Shown here: positions 44,409 to 53,317 of the stretch, piece after piece
Layout of the letters: every line of letters begins with the position of its first letter
Position numbering within the stretch: position 1 is the first letter of the stretch
Source: DASXKD01 sp963762735
Lineage (GTDB): Bacteria > Actinomycetota > Actinomycetes > Streptosporangiales > Streptosporangiaceae
DNA: 64,000 bases
Direction: 5' to 3'
Assembly: GCA_963762735.1 (NCBI GenBank)
Contig: CAVXMG010000048.1
Span: forward strand, 62,001-126,000
Notes under the pieces: model-generated
What the model was told of the DNA's origin: nothing
Databases searched by the model: none
What the model saw: the letters and a program-made list of their open reading frames with translations, nothing else
Made by a program: the position numbers and the translations under genes

Positions 44409-45899
44409 TCAGAGGCCGGTCCGGGCGGTGAGCCGTCCCGACTTCACGGCCGCTGCGAATGCTTCATAGTCCTTTTCGTTCTGGTCGGCGTACGCGACGG
44501 AGAAGTCGGCGATTGCACGGTCGAAGGCATCGCCCTTGCCCAGGTAGGCGGCGATGGCGATCCGGTCGCCCCACCGGGCGTGGGCGCGGGCGAGGGTCGC
44601 GGCGCAGATGCGCGCGTACAGGGTGGCACCAGGAACGAGCATGCTGTCAACGTCGGCGCTGCCCTTCCAGTCGTGGAACTGGCGCACGTAGTAGTCGCGG
44701 GTCACGCCGTCCAGTCCCTTCATGCGGATCCAGCCTAGGAAGATATCGGTCGCTGCCTGCATCAGCCGCTGGCCAGCCACGACGCGCTGGCCGTGGTGGC
44801 GATAGGTGCTCTTGCCGACGAACCGCTCCAGTACGGAGGCTTGTGCCTCTTTGGTCTGCAAGAACAGCGGGTCATTGTGGTCGCGTCCCAGCATCAGCAT
44901 GATGTAGCAGCGGGTCCCCACGCTGCCCACGCCGACCATCTTGTAGGCCGTGTGGACGTAGCGGTACTCCTCTACCGGGTGGGGGTGGTCCCCGAGCGTG
45001 CTCCGGTAGGTGCTGAGCAGTTTTTTGATCAGCGGCGCTGGGTCCTCCCACTCTGATCCCGGTGTGATGAGATCCTCGATCGGGATGATCAGAGGCGGGT
45101 CGGCCACAATCCGTAGCTCACCGTCGACCTCGGCTGCGCGCTTGGTGAACACCTGGGTGTTGTCCCGGGTACGTGCCTTGTTAACATCCCGCTCGAAAGC
45201 CAGAGCCTCCGCCTTGGTGACCCGTTTGACCTGGACCTCCTGGCGGACCAGCTTGAGCAGCATCCCGGCTTCCAGGTGGTCATACCAGGCGTCCAAGGCC
45301 CCCATCCCGGCGGCCTGGCGCATGCGGTCCCGGTACTCGGCCACCCCGGCCATGACGACGGCACGGCGGTCGGCGGGGGAGAAGCCCCGGTCACGTCCCA
45401 TGATCTCGAAGCTGGCCGACAGGCGCTTGACATCCCATTCCCACGGGCCGGGCAGGGTCTCGTCGAAGTCGTTGATGTCGAAGATCATCTGCCGCTCGGG
45501 GGTGCCGAACAGGCCGAAGTTGGACAGGTGCGCGTCACCGCACAGCTGAACCGTTACCCCCGATACCGGGGTTGCCGCCAAGTCGGATGCCATGATCAGC
45601 GCGCCGCCCCGGTAGAAGGTGAATGGCGAGATCAGCATGCGGCCGTACCGGATCGGAACCAGTTGTGGCACCCGTGATGCCGCCTGCTCTTCAAGCAGGG
45701 CAACCGGATCTGGGCGGTCCGCCGCGGCTGTCCATCTGCCGTGGGCCGATCGCGGTGCCTCTGCCCGGGCGGCCCGGCCACGGGCAACCCGCTGATCCAC
45801 TGTCAAGTGCATCCGTCGCCAGGCCGACGCAAACGGCGGGGTCCGTGCCCCTGTCGAATCAGCCTGGATGGGTGCTGCAGAGATCGGATTCGCGGCCAT
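44409..45899 (-). CDS. DUF2252 family protein
   Basis: 496 residues. Conserved blocks: RMLISPFTFYRGGALIMASD, VQLCGDAHLSNFGLFGTPER, FDINDFDETLPGPWEWDVKR, then GVGSVGTRCYIMLM and YYVRQFHDWKGSADVD. The GDAHLSNFG and FDINDFDE motifs resemble aminoglycoside-phosphotransferase/kinase-like active-site loops, so a small-molecule kinase fold is suspected. The function is not established. It is convergent with the LapA gene and ends 43 bases after it. Confidence 0.9.
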   Translation of the reverse strand: MAANPISAAPIQADSTGARTPPFASAWRRMHLTVDQRVARGRAARAEAPRSAHGRWTAAADRPDPVALLEEQAASRVPQLVPIRYGRMLISPFTFYRGGALIMASDLAATPVSGVTVQLCGDAHLSNFGLFGTPERQMIFDINDFDETLPGPWEWDVKRLSASFEIMGRDRGFSPADRRAVVMAGVAEYRDRMRQAAGMGALDAWYDHLEAGMLLKLVRQEVQVKRVTKAEALAFERDVNKARTRDNTQVFTKRAAEVDGELRIVADPPLIIPIEDLITPGSEWEDPAPLIKKLLSTYRSTLGDHPHPVEEYRYVHTAYKMVGVGSVGTRCYIMLMLGRDHNDPLFLQTKEAQASVLERFVGKSTYRHHGQRVVAGQRLMQAATDIFLGWIRMKGLDGVTRDYYVRQFHDWKGSADVDSMLVPGATLYARICAATLARAHARWGDRIAIAAYLGKGDAFDRAIADFSVAYADQNEKDYEAFAAAVKSGRLTARTGL

Positions 45900-46082
45900 G
45901 CTTACCTCCGGTCATGCCACCATCCCGCGAGGGATACCCCTGACCCAGGCAACCAGGCCACACGATCAGCGGCAAGACGGTGCGTGTCCTGGAAACCCCA
46001 GCATCGTCTCAGGGTGTCAGCAGAGCGCTTCCGATCTTCGGTCGCTGGCGCTCCCGGCGGCTCGGCTTGTTTCGCCGACCTC

Positions 46083-46730
46083 TCATTTGCGCGGGCTGTC
46101 GTATTCCCAGACGCGGGCCATCACCTCATCGTCGGCCTTGGGCCGGGCGCCGCAGTCGAACGGCGGCTGCGGGTCGTACTCGATCAGGAGCTGTGCCGCT
46201 TGCGCCGCGGTCCGGTCGGCGAGCAGTTCGGTGAGCCGCAGCGCCATGTCGATCCCGGCGGACACGCCCGCTGCGGTGATGATCCGGCGGTCGAGGTGCT
46301 CGACTACCCGCTGGGGTGTGGGCGTGGCCCTGCAGGCGGCCAGGTCGGAGTACCGGGCCCAGTGCGTGGTCGCGGTCAGGCCGTCGAGCAGGCCCGCCGC
46401 GCCGAGCACGAGCGAGCCGGTGCAGACCGAGGTGGTGAAGGTGGTGCTGGCGTGCGCGCCCCGTACCCAGTCCAGTACCCGGGCGTCGGACTGCAGCGGG
46501 CGGGTGTGCCCGCCGGGGAAGACGATCACGTCGGGGCTGGGCAGGTCCTCGAATGTGCCGTCGATGACCAGGCCGAGCATCCCGTTGTCGGCGCGTACCT
46601 CGCCCCTGGCGTGACCGACGAAGGTGATGTCGAAGGTCGGGATCTGCTGCAGGACTTCGTACGGGCCGATCGCGTCGAGCGCGGTGAACCGTGGGAACAG
46701 CGGGATGGCGATGCGCAGCCGGCCGGTCAT
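46083..46730 (-). CDS. DJ-1/PfpI family protein
   Basis: 215 residues of the DJ-1/PfpI superfamily: LFPRFTALDAIGPYEVLQQI, DVIVFPGGHTRPL, and the nucleophile elbow FTTSVCTGSLVLGAAGLLDG (Cys in SVCTG), followed by TATTHWARYSDL. These enzymes act as glyoxalases, isonitrile hydratases or chaperones; the length and THWA motif favour the isonitrile-hydratase/GlxA side. It overlaps the GlxA-type regulator gene by four bases (ATGA), so the two are co-translated. Confidence 0.9.
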   Translation of the reverse strand: MTGRLRIAIPLFPRFTALDAIGPYEVLQQIPTFDITFVGHARGEVRADNGMLGLVIDGTFEDLPSPDVIVFPGGHTRPLQSDARVLDWVRGAHASTTFTTSVCTGSLVLGAAGLLDGLTATTHWARYSDLAACRATPTPQRVVEHLDRRIITAAGVSAGIDMALRLTELLADRTAAQAAQLLIEYDPQPPFDCGARPKADDEVMARVWEYDSPRK

Positions 46731-47731
46731 GCGGATGCTCTTTCGTGATGGGCGGTCGTGCGGAACCGCCTCCGGTAGGCGTCAGGGCTGACCCCGAGGT
46801 GGCGGTGGAATACGCGCCGCAAGGACTCGGGGCTGCCTAGCCCGCAGCGTTCGGCCACCACGTCGAGCGTGTCGTCGCCCGCCTCAAGGTCGGCGCGTGC
46901 CGCCTCAAGCCGGACGCGCTCCACGAACCGTCCCGGGCTCTGGCCGACCTCGGTGGTGAACACGCGGGTGAAGTGGCGCACGCTCATCGACGCCGCGGCG
47001 GCGAGCGCGGGCAGCCGGTGGTCACCGCCGGGCGCGGACTCGACGCGGTCCTGGACGGCCCGGACGGCCGAGCGCTCGGCCCTGGGCACCCAGACCGGCG
47101 TGGCGAACTGGGTCTGGCCGCCTGGCCGGTGCAAGAACATCACCATCCACCGGGCCAGCGTCTGGGCGACGTCGGTGCCCAGGTCGTCGGCGACCAGGGC
47201 GAGCGCCAGGTCGATCCCGGCGGTGACCCCGGCGCTCGTCCAGACCTGGCCGTCGCGGATGTAGAGCGGGTCGGGATCCACCTCAAGTGCCGGGTATTCG
47301 GCCTGCAGTTCCTGCGCCGCGGCCCAGTGCGTGGTCACACGGCGCCCGTCGAGCAGCCCAGCGGCGGCGGCGATGAAGGCGCCCGTGCACACCGCCGCGA
47401 CCCGACGGCACCGGCTGGCGGCGGCACGGACGAAGGCGATCAGCTCCGGGTCGGCGCTGGCCGCCCTGGAGCCGGTACCGCCCGGCAGCACCAGGGTGTC
47501 GATCCGCTCGCCGAGGCCGGGCAGCGGCACGGTGCCGAGCTCCAGGCCGCTCTCGGTGCGGATCAGACCGCCGCGCGCCGATGCCACCCGCACCTGGTAC
47601 CCGCCGCGCCTGCCCAGCGACCCGGCAGCGTCCCCGGCGTAGGCGAACACCTCGTGCGGCCCCGCGACGTCGATCGACTGCACGCCGTCGAAGGCGACGA
47701 AAACCACAGGCAGCTCGCTCACGGATCTCAC
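46727..47731 (-). CDS. GlxA family transcriptional regulator (DJ-1 domain plus AraC HTH)
   Basis: 334 residues. Residues 1-190 form a DJ-1/PfpI-like domain (VVFVAFDGVQSIDVAGPHEV, AAVCTGAFIAAAAGLLDG, VTTHWAAAQEL), and the last 110 form an AraC DNA-binding domain (LPALAAAASMSVRHFTRVFT; DTLDVVAERCGLGSPESLRR). The putative nucleophile Cys (AVCTG) is retained. It drives the downstream DJ-1 enzyme in the same operon and probably senses a small reactive metabolite. Confidence 0.93.
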   Translation of the reverse strand: MRSVSELPVVFVAFDGVQSIDVAGPHEVFAYAGDAAGSLGRRGGYQVRVASARGGLIRTESGLELGTVPLPGLGERIDTLVLPGGTGSRAASADPELIAFVRAAASRCRRVAAVCTGAFIAAAAGLLDGRRVTTHWAAAQELQAEYPALEVDPDPLYIRDGQVWTSAGVTAGIDLALALVADDLGTDVAQTLARWMVMFLHRPGGQTQFATPVWVPRAERSAVRAVQDRVESAPGGDHRLPALAAAASMSVRHFTRVFTTEVGQSPGRFVERVRLEAARADLEAGDDTLDVVAERCGLGSPESLRRVFHRHLGVSPDAYRRRFRTTAHHERASA

Positions 47732-47906
47732 TCTCGCCGTGGCGCACCGATGGCGTCAACGACACGCTCCCCACATATTCGGCCATAGCGTCGGCCGCCT
47801 ACCGCCGGGGTGCACGTCAAGCCGGCGAGCTCGTTGAGCACGGCGCCGAGGTCCAGGACGTCCACGACCGGATCCTGGCGCTGATGGCCGCCTAAAGTAG
47901 TTAGCA

Positions 47907-48026
47907 GTGACCATGGGAATCGACCAGGCTAAGCAGGCGATCCGCGCCCGGGTTTGGGACCTGCTTGTGGCCGAGCGGGGTGTTGCGGGGGTCTTCGGCC
48001 GATGGGGGCGCCTGGTGGCTGGGTAG
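47907..48026 (+). pseudogene. 5-formyltetrahydrofolate cyclo-ligase N-terminal relict
   Basis: The 39-codon frame reads MGIDQAKQAIRARVWDLLVA and ERGVAGVFG before a TAG, resembling the first 25-30 residues of actinobacterial 5-formyl-THF cyclo-ligases (AKQAIR.RVWDLL.AER). Nothing of the rest of the enzyme follows. The 500 bases from 47732 to 48239 otherwise hold only a weak frame ending at 47895 (AAYRRGARQAGELVEHGAEV) and a short peptide at 48192. Confidence 0.45.
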
Positions 48027-48191
48027 CTGGCGTGGATTATTGCGTGGGTGGTTGCGGGTGGTAGTCGGCCTCTCGGACCGGCAGGGTGGAGACGGCGGTG
48101 GTGACCCGGCCGTGTGGCCTGCGATCCTGGACCCGCAGAACTCTGCTACCCCGTGGGGGCGAAGCGGAGCACAGAACCCGGGAGGAGACAG

Positions 48192-48233
48192 ATGATCGAG
48201 GGTTCCGGCACCAACGGCCGGGAGCTGGCCTAA
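48192..48233 (+). CDS. Possible 13-residue leader peptide
   Basis: ATG 48192 follows GGGAGGAGACAG, a near-perfect ribosome site; the frame MIEGSGTNGRELA ends at TAA 48231-48233, six bases before the GTG of the DUF6629 gene. The tight spacing would allow translational coupling. It could instead be a truncated gene start. Confidence 0.35.
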   Translation: MIEGSGTNGRELA

Positions 48234-48239
48234 GGTCCC

Positions 48240-48923
48240 GTGTGTTTCTCGCCTCAGGCTGACGTCGTCGGCGGCGTGGTGATCTGCGCGATCGGCGTCG
48301 ATGCTGTCCGTCATGTCCGCCAGCGCCGCGAGTTCCTGGCGTTGGCGTGGATCCCGTTGCTGCTCGGCGCTCATCAGTTCATCGAGGCGCTCGTCTGGTT
48401 GTGGCTTCAGGGCCATGTGCCGCGCGGGATCGGCCATGTCGCGCTCTGGGCTTACCTGCTGATCGCTTTTGTCGTGCTGCCCGTGTTTGTCCCCCTGGCC
48501 GTCATCGCGCTCGAACCGACGAGGCGAAGCAAGTGGATGATGGCGCCCTTCGCGTCGGTCGGGGCCGTGATCGCCGTGTCGCTGTTGGTGGCGATGATCC
48601 GTGGACCGGTCAGTGTGCGGCTTGCCCCTTACCACCTCTCCTACGGCATCCGGGTGCCTGACGGCCTCCTGATCGTCACTCTCTACGTGGTTGCCGTGTG
48701 CGGGCCGCTCCTGCTGTCGGGCTACCGGAGCGTGGCTGTCTTCGGCATGGTCAACCTCGTTGCCGTCATCATCATCGCCCGGCTCACCGTTTCCGGGTTC
48801 GCCTCGGTCTGGTGCGGGTGGGCGGCGTTGTCCAGTGGTGCCATCGCGCTGCACTGCCGCTTCGCCAAGCCGCATCCTCAACGTGCCCGGTCTGGGGCTG
48901 ACGAGCTAACTCCCACCGTCTGA
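48240..48923 (+). CDS. DUF6629 family membrane protein
   Basis: 227 residues beginning MCFSPQADVVGGVVICAIGV, the family hallmark, with six to seven hydrophobic helices (LAWIPLLLGAHQFIEALVWL, VALWAYLLIAFVVLPVFVPL, ASVGAVIAVSLLVAM). Conserved polar positions (Gln-Phe-Ile-Glu in helix 2) suggest a channel or heme/quinone site, but no function is known. GTG start; coupled to the short upstream peptide. Confidence 0.85.
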   Translation: MCFSPQADVVGGVVICAIGVDAVRHVRQRREFLALAWIPLLLGAHQFIEALVWLWLQGHVPRGIGHVALWAYLLIAFVVLPVFVPLAVIALEPTRRSKWMMAPFASVGAVIAVSLLVAMIRGPVSVRLAPYHLSYGIRVPDGLLIVTLYVVAVCGPLLLSGYRSVAVFGMVNLVAVIIIARLTVSGFASVWCGWAALSSGAIALHCRFAKPHPQRARSGADELTPTV

Positions 48924-49159
48924 GGCACAGCGTGTGGTCCCCAAATGGTCCCGAGCGAACCTGGTGGTTGGATGAGTCGACCGGACAGCTTCTTGAATAT
49001 CCAAAGAACTATCTTCGGTTCATGGATCCAATCCAAATGGCTGCCGACGTCAGCTTCAAGTCAGCCAGCGCTTGCTACTGAACGCTGGTTTACCGGCCGT
49101 AAGGTACGGTCTTGGTATTTCGATGGACAGGAGTTTCCGCGGGCTGACATCGTGTGCAA

Positions 49160-50071
49160 ATGGTTCACAACGTTGCTCTGGTTCTCGGTGGTGGTGGGGC
49201 TGCCGGAAATGCGTGGGAGATCGGCATCATCGCAGGCCTGGCCGAAGCTGGTCTCGATATGACAGAGGCCGCCGATTTGGTGGTCGGCACCTCCGCCGGT
49301 GCCACCGCGGCAGCGCAGGTGCGCAGCGGCATACCGGCGGCCGAACTGTTGGCCTCGGTGCTGTCCCCGCCGGTTCAACCGGTCGGACAGAACCGGGAGC
49401 AGTCGCCGTCCTTGCCGCTGGCCACGGTGTTCGAGCGGATGAGAGCCATCGGCGCCGCCGCTACCTCGGCAGATGATCTACGACGTGCGATGGGCGCGTT
49501 CGGGCTGGAGAGCGACTCCATACTCGGACCCGGGGCGGGACAGCGGCGCGCAATGGTCGCCGCCCGGTTGCCTCGCCCTGAATGGCCGGACAGGCCGATG
49601 ATCGTGGTGGCCGTCAACGCTCATACGGGCGAGTTGGCTGCGTTCGACCGCGATTCCGGCGTCGACCTGGTGGACGCGGTCACCGCGAGCACCGCGCTGC
49701 CCGGTCTAGTCCCCACGCAGAGCATTAATGGCACTCGCTACATCGACGGTGGCGTGCGCTCCCCCGACAACGCCGACCTTGCCTCGGGCTATGCGCACGT
49801 CGTGGTGCTCTCGCCGTTGGGCGGACGGAGCGGGACACCACCGGAAGGCCAGTTCGAGGGCCTGCGCAGAGACCCGGAATGGGGGGTGGACCTGGCAAGC
49901 CAGGTTGAGGCCCTGCGCAAGCAGGGCAGCCACGTCGAGGTGATCACACCGGATGCCGATTCCCGGGCCGCAATGGGCACGAACCAGATGGATCCGGCGA
50001 CCCGCATCCCCGCCGCCCGTGCCGGTTTCGCCCAAGGCAAGCAGGAAGCGACCCGCGTGACGTTCCTCTGA
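49160..50071 (+). CDS. Patatin-like phospholipase
   Basis: 303 residues. Oxyanion loop LGGGGAAGNAWEIGII, nucleophile Ser45 in GTSAG, and catalytic Asp in YIDGGVRSP give the complete Ser-Asp dyad of patatin acyl hydrolases. There is no signal peptide, so it acts in the cytoplasm or at the inner membrane face. ATG 49160 or GTG 49154 may be used; neither has a strong ribosome site. It stands alone. Confidence 0.9.
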   Translation: MVHNVALVLGGGGAAGNAWEIGIIAGLAEAGLDMTEAADLVVGTSAGATAAAQVRSGIPAAELLASVLSPPVQPVGQNREQSPSLPLATVFERMRAIGAAATSADDLRRAMGAFGLESDSILGPGAGQRRAMVAARLPRPEWPDRPMIVVAVNAHTGELAAFDRDSGVDLVDAVTASTALPGLVPTQSINGTRYIDGGVRSPDNADLASGYAHVVVLSPLGGRSGTPPEGQFEGLRRDPEWGVDLASQVEALRKQGSHVEVITPDADSRAAMGTNQMDPATRIPAARAGFAQGKQEATRVTFL

Positions 50072-50249
50072 CGATTGCACGCCGACGCCCAGCGCTACAC
50101 CGTCATCTCTGAAGAGCCGGTTTACCAGTAGCGTCTGGGCGAGACATCGCCGTACGGCCTCGACGGCTCAGGCTCGGTGCTCAGGCCCGGGCGACCTGAG
50201 GTGGCGCTGCCGTAGCTGAGGCCGGCGTGGTGAATGGCCGTACGGTGGG

Positions 50250-50672
50250 GTGGTGGAGGTGCGGCTGTTCGGCGAGCTTGAGGCGGTGCAGGACGGCATT
50301 GCGGTGCCGGTCCGCGGTGCCAAGCAGCGGGCCCTGCTGGCTTTGCTGGCGCTGCACTGCGGCGAGCCGGTCAGTGCCGACCGCCTGATCGACGTGCTGT
50401 GGGGCGACGGGCAGGCGGCGAACCCGGCCAATGCGCTGCAGGCCCAGATCGGCCAACTGCGCCGTGTTCTCGGGCCAGCGGCGATCGTCACCACTGAAGC
50501 TGGTTATGCCCTCGCCGTCGGTTCCGGGGACGTCGATGTCATCCTCTTTGAGCAGCTGGTGGCGAAGGGACGCCGCCTGAGCGAGGAGGGCGAGGCGGCG
50601 TAGGCGTCAGCCGTGCTGGGTGAGGCGCTTGGCCTGCGGCGCGGCGAGCCGCTGGCCGAGTTCGCTCGCCTC
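50250..50672 (+). pseudogene. BTAD/SARP-type transcriptional regulator, N-terminal fragment with nonsense codon
   Basis: The frame from 50250 encodes a winged-helix OmpR/SARP-like DNA-binding domain (EVRLFGELEAVQDGIAVPVR, SADRLIDVLWGDGQAANPAN, LQAQIGQLRRVLGPAAIVTT) and the start of a BTAD domain, then TAG at 50601. After the stop the same frame continues with BTAD sequence (ASAVLGEALGLRRGEPLAEF), so the TAG probably replaced a Leu codon. Homology ends near 50670, where a DUF4386 fragment begins in another frame. Full regulators of this class are 250 to over 900 residues. Confidence 0.75.
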
Positions 50673-51018
50673 GCACGCCGCGGTCTACAACTGGACGTTC
50701 CTGCTCGGGCAGAGCTTCATGCCGGGCATCAACGCACTGCTGCTGGGCTCCTTGCTGTACCGGTCCCGGCTCGTGCCCCGCATCATCCCCGTCATCGGGC
50801 TCATCGGCGCCCCTCTGCTCATCACCGCCGTCTTCGCCATGCTGCTCGGCGCCAGCATGCCGCCCCCCTCCTGGACCGCGCTCGCCGCAGTCCCGGTGGC
50901 CGCCTGGGAGCTGTCGCTGGGCGTGTGGCTGGTCGTCAAGGGCTTCAGGCCCTCCCCGATCACCGCCGCAATGGACGCCGCCAGCACGCCGCGCGCCTAC
51001 CAGGACGTCGCGGCCTGA
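50673..51018 (+). pseudogene. DUF4386 membrane protein, C-terminal fragment
   Basis: The frame reads SHAAVYNWTFLLGQSFMPGI, LLLGSLLYRSRLVPRIIPVI, GLIGAPLLITAVFAML to a stop at 51018, matching the last ~115 residues (three to four helices) of DUF4386 proteins, normally ~230 residues. The N-terminal half is missing and the join to the upstream regulator is abrupt, evidence of a deletion. Confidence 0.75.
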
Positions 51019-51031
51019 CCCCCGGCACGAC

Positions 51032-51067
51032 GATACGGCCGGGCCTTCCCCAGGGCCCGGCCGTATC
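51032..51067. terminator. Strong hairpin terminator
   Basis: GATACGGCCGGGCC (51032-51045) pairs with GGCCCGGCCGTATC (51054-51067): 14-bp perfect stem and 8-base loop, 13 bases after the DUF4386 fragment stop and 54 bases before the convergent SDR-MFS stop. It can serve both strands. Confidence 0.8.
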
Positions 51068-51121
51068 CGCGCAGGCAGCCCGTTGCGGGTACCGATGGCC
51101 GTGCTTCACCGATGCCGAGCC

Positions 51122-53317
51122 TCACCGGACCCGGCGCACGGGCACGATCGCGACGGCGCCGATGATCGCGCACAGCCCGGCGACCATGTACAGCACGCCG
51201 TAGCTGCCGCCGCCGACGGCCAGGATGGCCGGCGCGATCGCCGGCGCGATGGAAAAGGGAAGTGCGCCGGCGATGTTGAATACACCCAGATCCTTGGCGG
51301 CGCTACGCATGCCAGGCAGCACGTCCACCACCAGTGCGAGGTCGACCGCCAGGTACACGCCGAAGCCGAGCCCGCTGATGGCCATGCCGACGAGGAAGCC
51401 GTTGAAGTCGGTGGCGACGGCGATCATGAACAACGCCAGGCCATACACGATCGACGCGGTGAAGACGAAGATCTTCCGCCGGCCTGTCCGGTCAGAGACC
51501 TTCCCGCCGATGAGCGAAGCGGCGACGATGACGGCGGACTGGGCAAGTGTGCCCAGAAATATCTGCTGCGGCACCTCGGCCCTAGCGGTGCCGATCTTGT
51601 CCAGCAGGTAGTAGGCCTGGTAGGTGACCAGGAACGCGTAGGCCAGAACAAACATGAAGCGGCTGGCGAAAGCCCAGGCGAAGTCCGGGTTCTTCCGCGG
51701 GTTGACGTAAAAGGTGCTGGCAAATTCCCGCAGCGACCAGGCCGGCTTCTCGGCCTTGGCCAGCCGGCGATCCTTCAGGCTGACCGCGAACAGGAGGATA
51801 AAGAATCCGCCGATCGCGCACGGGCCCAGGAACATGGCGACCATGTTGCCGGTGAACAGCTTGACCACGAAGGTGCCGCACACCGCCCCGACGGGCATGC
51901 AGACCCCCAGGACACCGGAGACTAGGCCGCGCTGAACCGACGGCACCTGATCCGGCAGCACCGCCACCATGGCCGCGAGCAGCGCATTGAAGAACAGCTG
52001 GGCGACACACCACCCGGCCAGGACGACCGGGATGCTGGGCGCCAACGCCACAATCAAGATGCCGAGCGAGCCGCCCACCAGCCCGGTGATCATCCATGGC
52101 CGCCGCATGCCAAGCGGTGATGCGGTGCGGTCGCTCAGCTTGCCGAAGAACGGATTAGCGACCATTGCCAGCAGGGCGCCGGTACTGGCGACAAGTGCCA
52201 GGCTGCCCGGTGCCCGCACGATCCCGACAAGCAAATCCACCTTCAATGCCAGGGTCACCAGCAAAGGCGCGAGAAACAGCAGCGAGGTGCCCATATACGC
52301 CAGCGTGTACAGCGAGATGAAACCCCATCCGACCCGGTGCGCCGCATTCGGCGGCTCAGGCTCCAGCGCAGCCTCGGCTGCGTTCGGTTCCTTCACTTCG
52401 CGGCGCGCGTTATCCGGCAGGGCCGCGGCACCGCTAACCCCTTGTGTCTCCTGGCCGGAACAGATCAGGCGAGCGCTTGTGTCCCAGAGCCGCGCCGCGG
52501 CGGTGGTGTCGTAAGAGGCCTTGTTCGAGGTCTTGGGCCTGCGGTGGGCGAAATACTGTCCGGTGACACCTTCGACCTCGGATGCGGATGCCAGGTAGAT
52601 GGAGGTAGCTGCGCCCTTCGCGGGTGTCTTGAGGAACGGCCGCGACACCGTGATCATGACCCTCGCCAGCAGCGACGGGTCCTCGGCGGCGAAGGCGGTG
52701 CGTACCACGCCGGGGTGCAGCACGGTGGCGGTGACGCCGGTGCCGTCCAGGCGGCGGGCGAGTTCGTAGGTGAACATGACGTTGGCGAGTTTGGACTGGC
52801 CGTATGCCTGCTGTCCGGAGTAGTGGCGCTCGCCCTGCAGGTCGGTGAAGTCAAGCTTGCCGGTTGCCTGGGAGTTGGAGGAGACGGTCACGATCCTCGC
52901 GGGGGCGCTGGCCTTGAGCAGGTCGAGGAGCAGGCTGGTGAGCAGGAACCCGGCGAGGTGGTTCACGGCGAAAGTGCGCTCAAGCCCGTCTGCGGTGACG
53001 TGCCTGGTAGCCCAGAACCCCCCGACGTTGTTGACCAGCACGTCCAGTCGTGGGTAGGCATCGAGGACCGCGGCGGCGAGCCGGCGTACCTCGGCCTGGC
53101 AGGACATATCGGCGGCGAAGGCATCCACGCAGGGGTTGCCGGACTCGCGCGCGATCGCCGCGGCGGCTGCCTGGGTACGCGCGGCGTCCCGGCCGGTGAT
53201 CCCGACGCGAGAGCCAAGCGTGGCCAGGCCTACCGCGGTGGCTCTGCCGATTCCGCCGGTACCGCCGGTGACCAGGGTGGCCGTGCCCGCCATCGGGCCG
53301 GGTGAGTCTTCAGTCAT
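51122..53317 (-). CDS. Short-chain dehydrogenase fused to MFS transporter
   Basis: 731 residues in one uninterrupted frame from ATG 53317 (GAGGGGGAAC upstream). Residues 11-285 are a classical SDR: TGGTGGIG cofactor loop, NNVGG, and Tyr172-x3-Lys176 in AYGQSK, close to retinol-dehydrogenase-like members. A Pro/Glu linker (286-328) leads to a twelve-helix MFS transporter (330-731; MFS loop FGKLSDRTASPLGMRR and GGKVSDRTGRRK). SDR-MFS fusions are rare. An internal GTG at 52396 could start the transporter alone, but it has no ribosome site. The two activities may be coupled, with the substrate reduced or oxidised as it crosses the membrane; a lost stop codon between two adjacent genes is the alternative. 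Confidence 0.85.
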   Translation of the reverse strand: MTEDSPGPMAGTATLVTGGTGGIGRATAVGLATLGSRVGITGRDAARTQAAAAAIARESGNPCVDAFAADMSCQAEVRRLAAAVLDAYPRLDVLVNNVGGFWATRHVTADGLERTFAVNHLAGFLLTSLLLDLLKASAPARIVTVSSNSQATGKLDFTDLQGERHYSGQQAYGQSKLANVMFTYELARRLDGTGVTATVLHPGVVRTAFAAEDPSLLARVMITVSRPFLKTPAKGAATSIYLASASEVEGVTGQYFAHRRPKTSNKASYDTTAAARLWDTSARLICSGQETQGVSGAAALPDNARREVKEPNAAEAALEPEPPNAAHRVGWGFISLYTLAYMGTSLLFLAPLLVTLALKVDLLVGIVRAPGSLALVASTGALLAMVANPFFGKLSDRTASPLGMRRPWMITGLVGGSLGILIVALAPSIPVVLAGWCVAQLFFNALLAAMVAVLPDQVPSVQRGLVSGVLGVCMPVGAVCGTFVVKLFTGNMVAMFLGPCAIGGFFILLFAVSLKDRRLAKAEKPAWSLREFASTFYVNPRKNPDFAWAFASRFMFVLAYAFLVTYQAYYLLDKIGTARAEVPQQIFLGTLAQSAVIVAASLIGGKVSDRTGRRKIFVFTASIVYGLALFMIAVATDFNGFLVGMAISGLGFGVYLAVDLALVVDVLPGMRSAAKDLGVFNIAGALPFSIAPAIAPAILAVGGGSYGVLYMVAGLCAIIGAVAIVPVRRVR

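Noticed and set aside
47901..48881. Minus-strand frame opposite the DUF6629 gene
   Set aside because: The plus-strand frame has the family N-terminus and membrane helices; the minus frame is Arg/His/Asp-rich noise.
52396..52396. Internal GTG as separate start of the MFS part
   Set aside because: No ribosome site and no stop codon ending the SDR part; the fused reading is the simpler one, though not proven.
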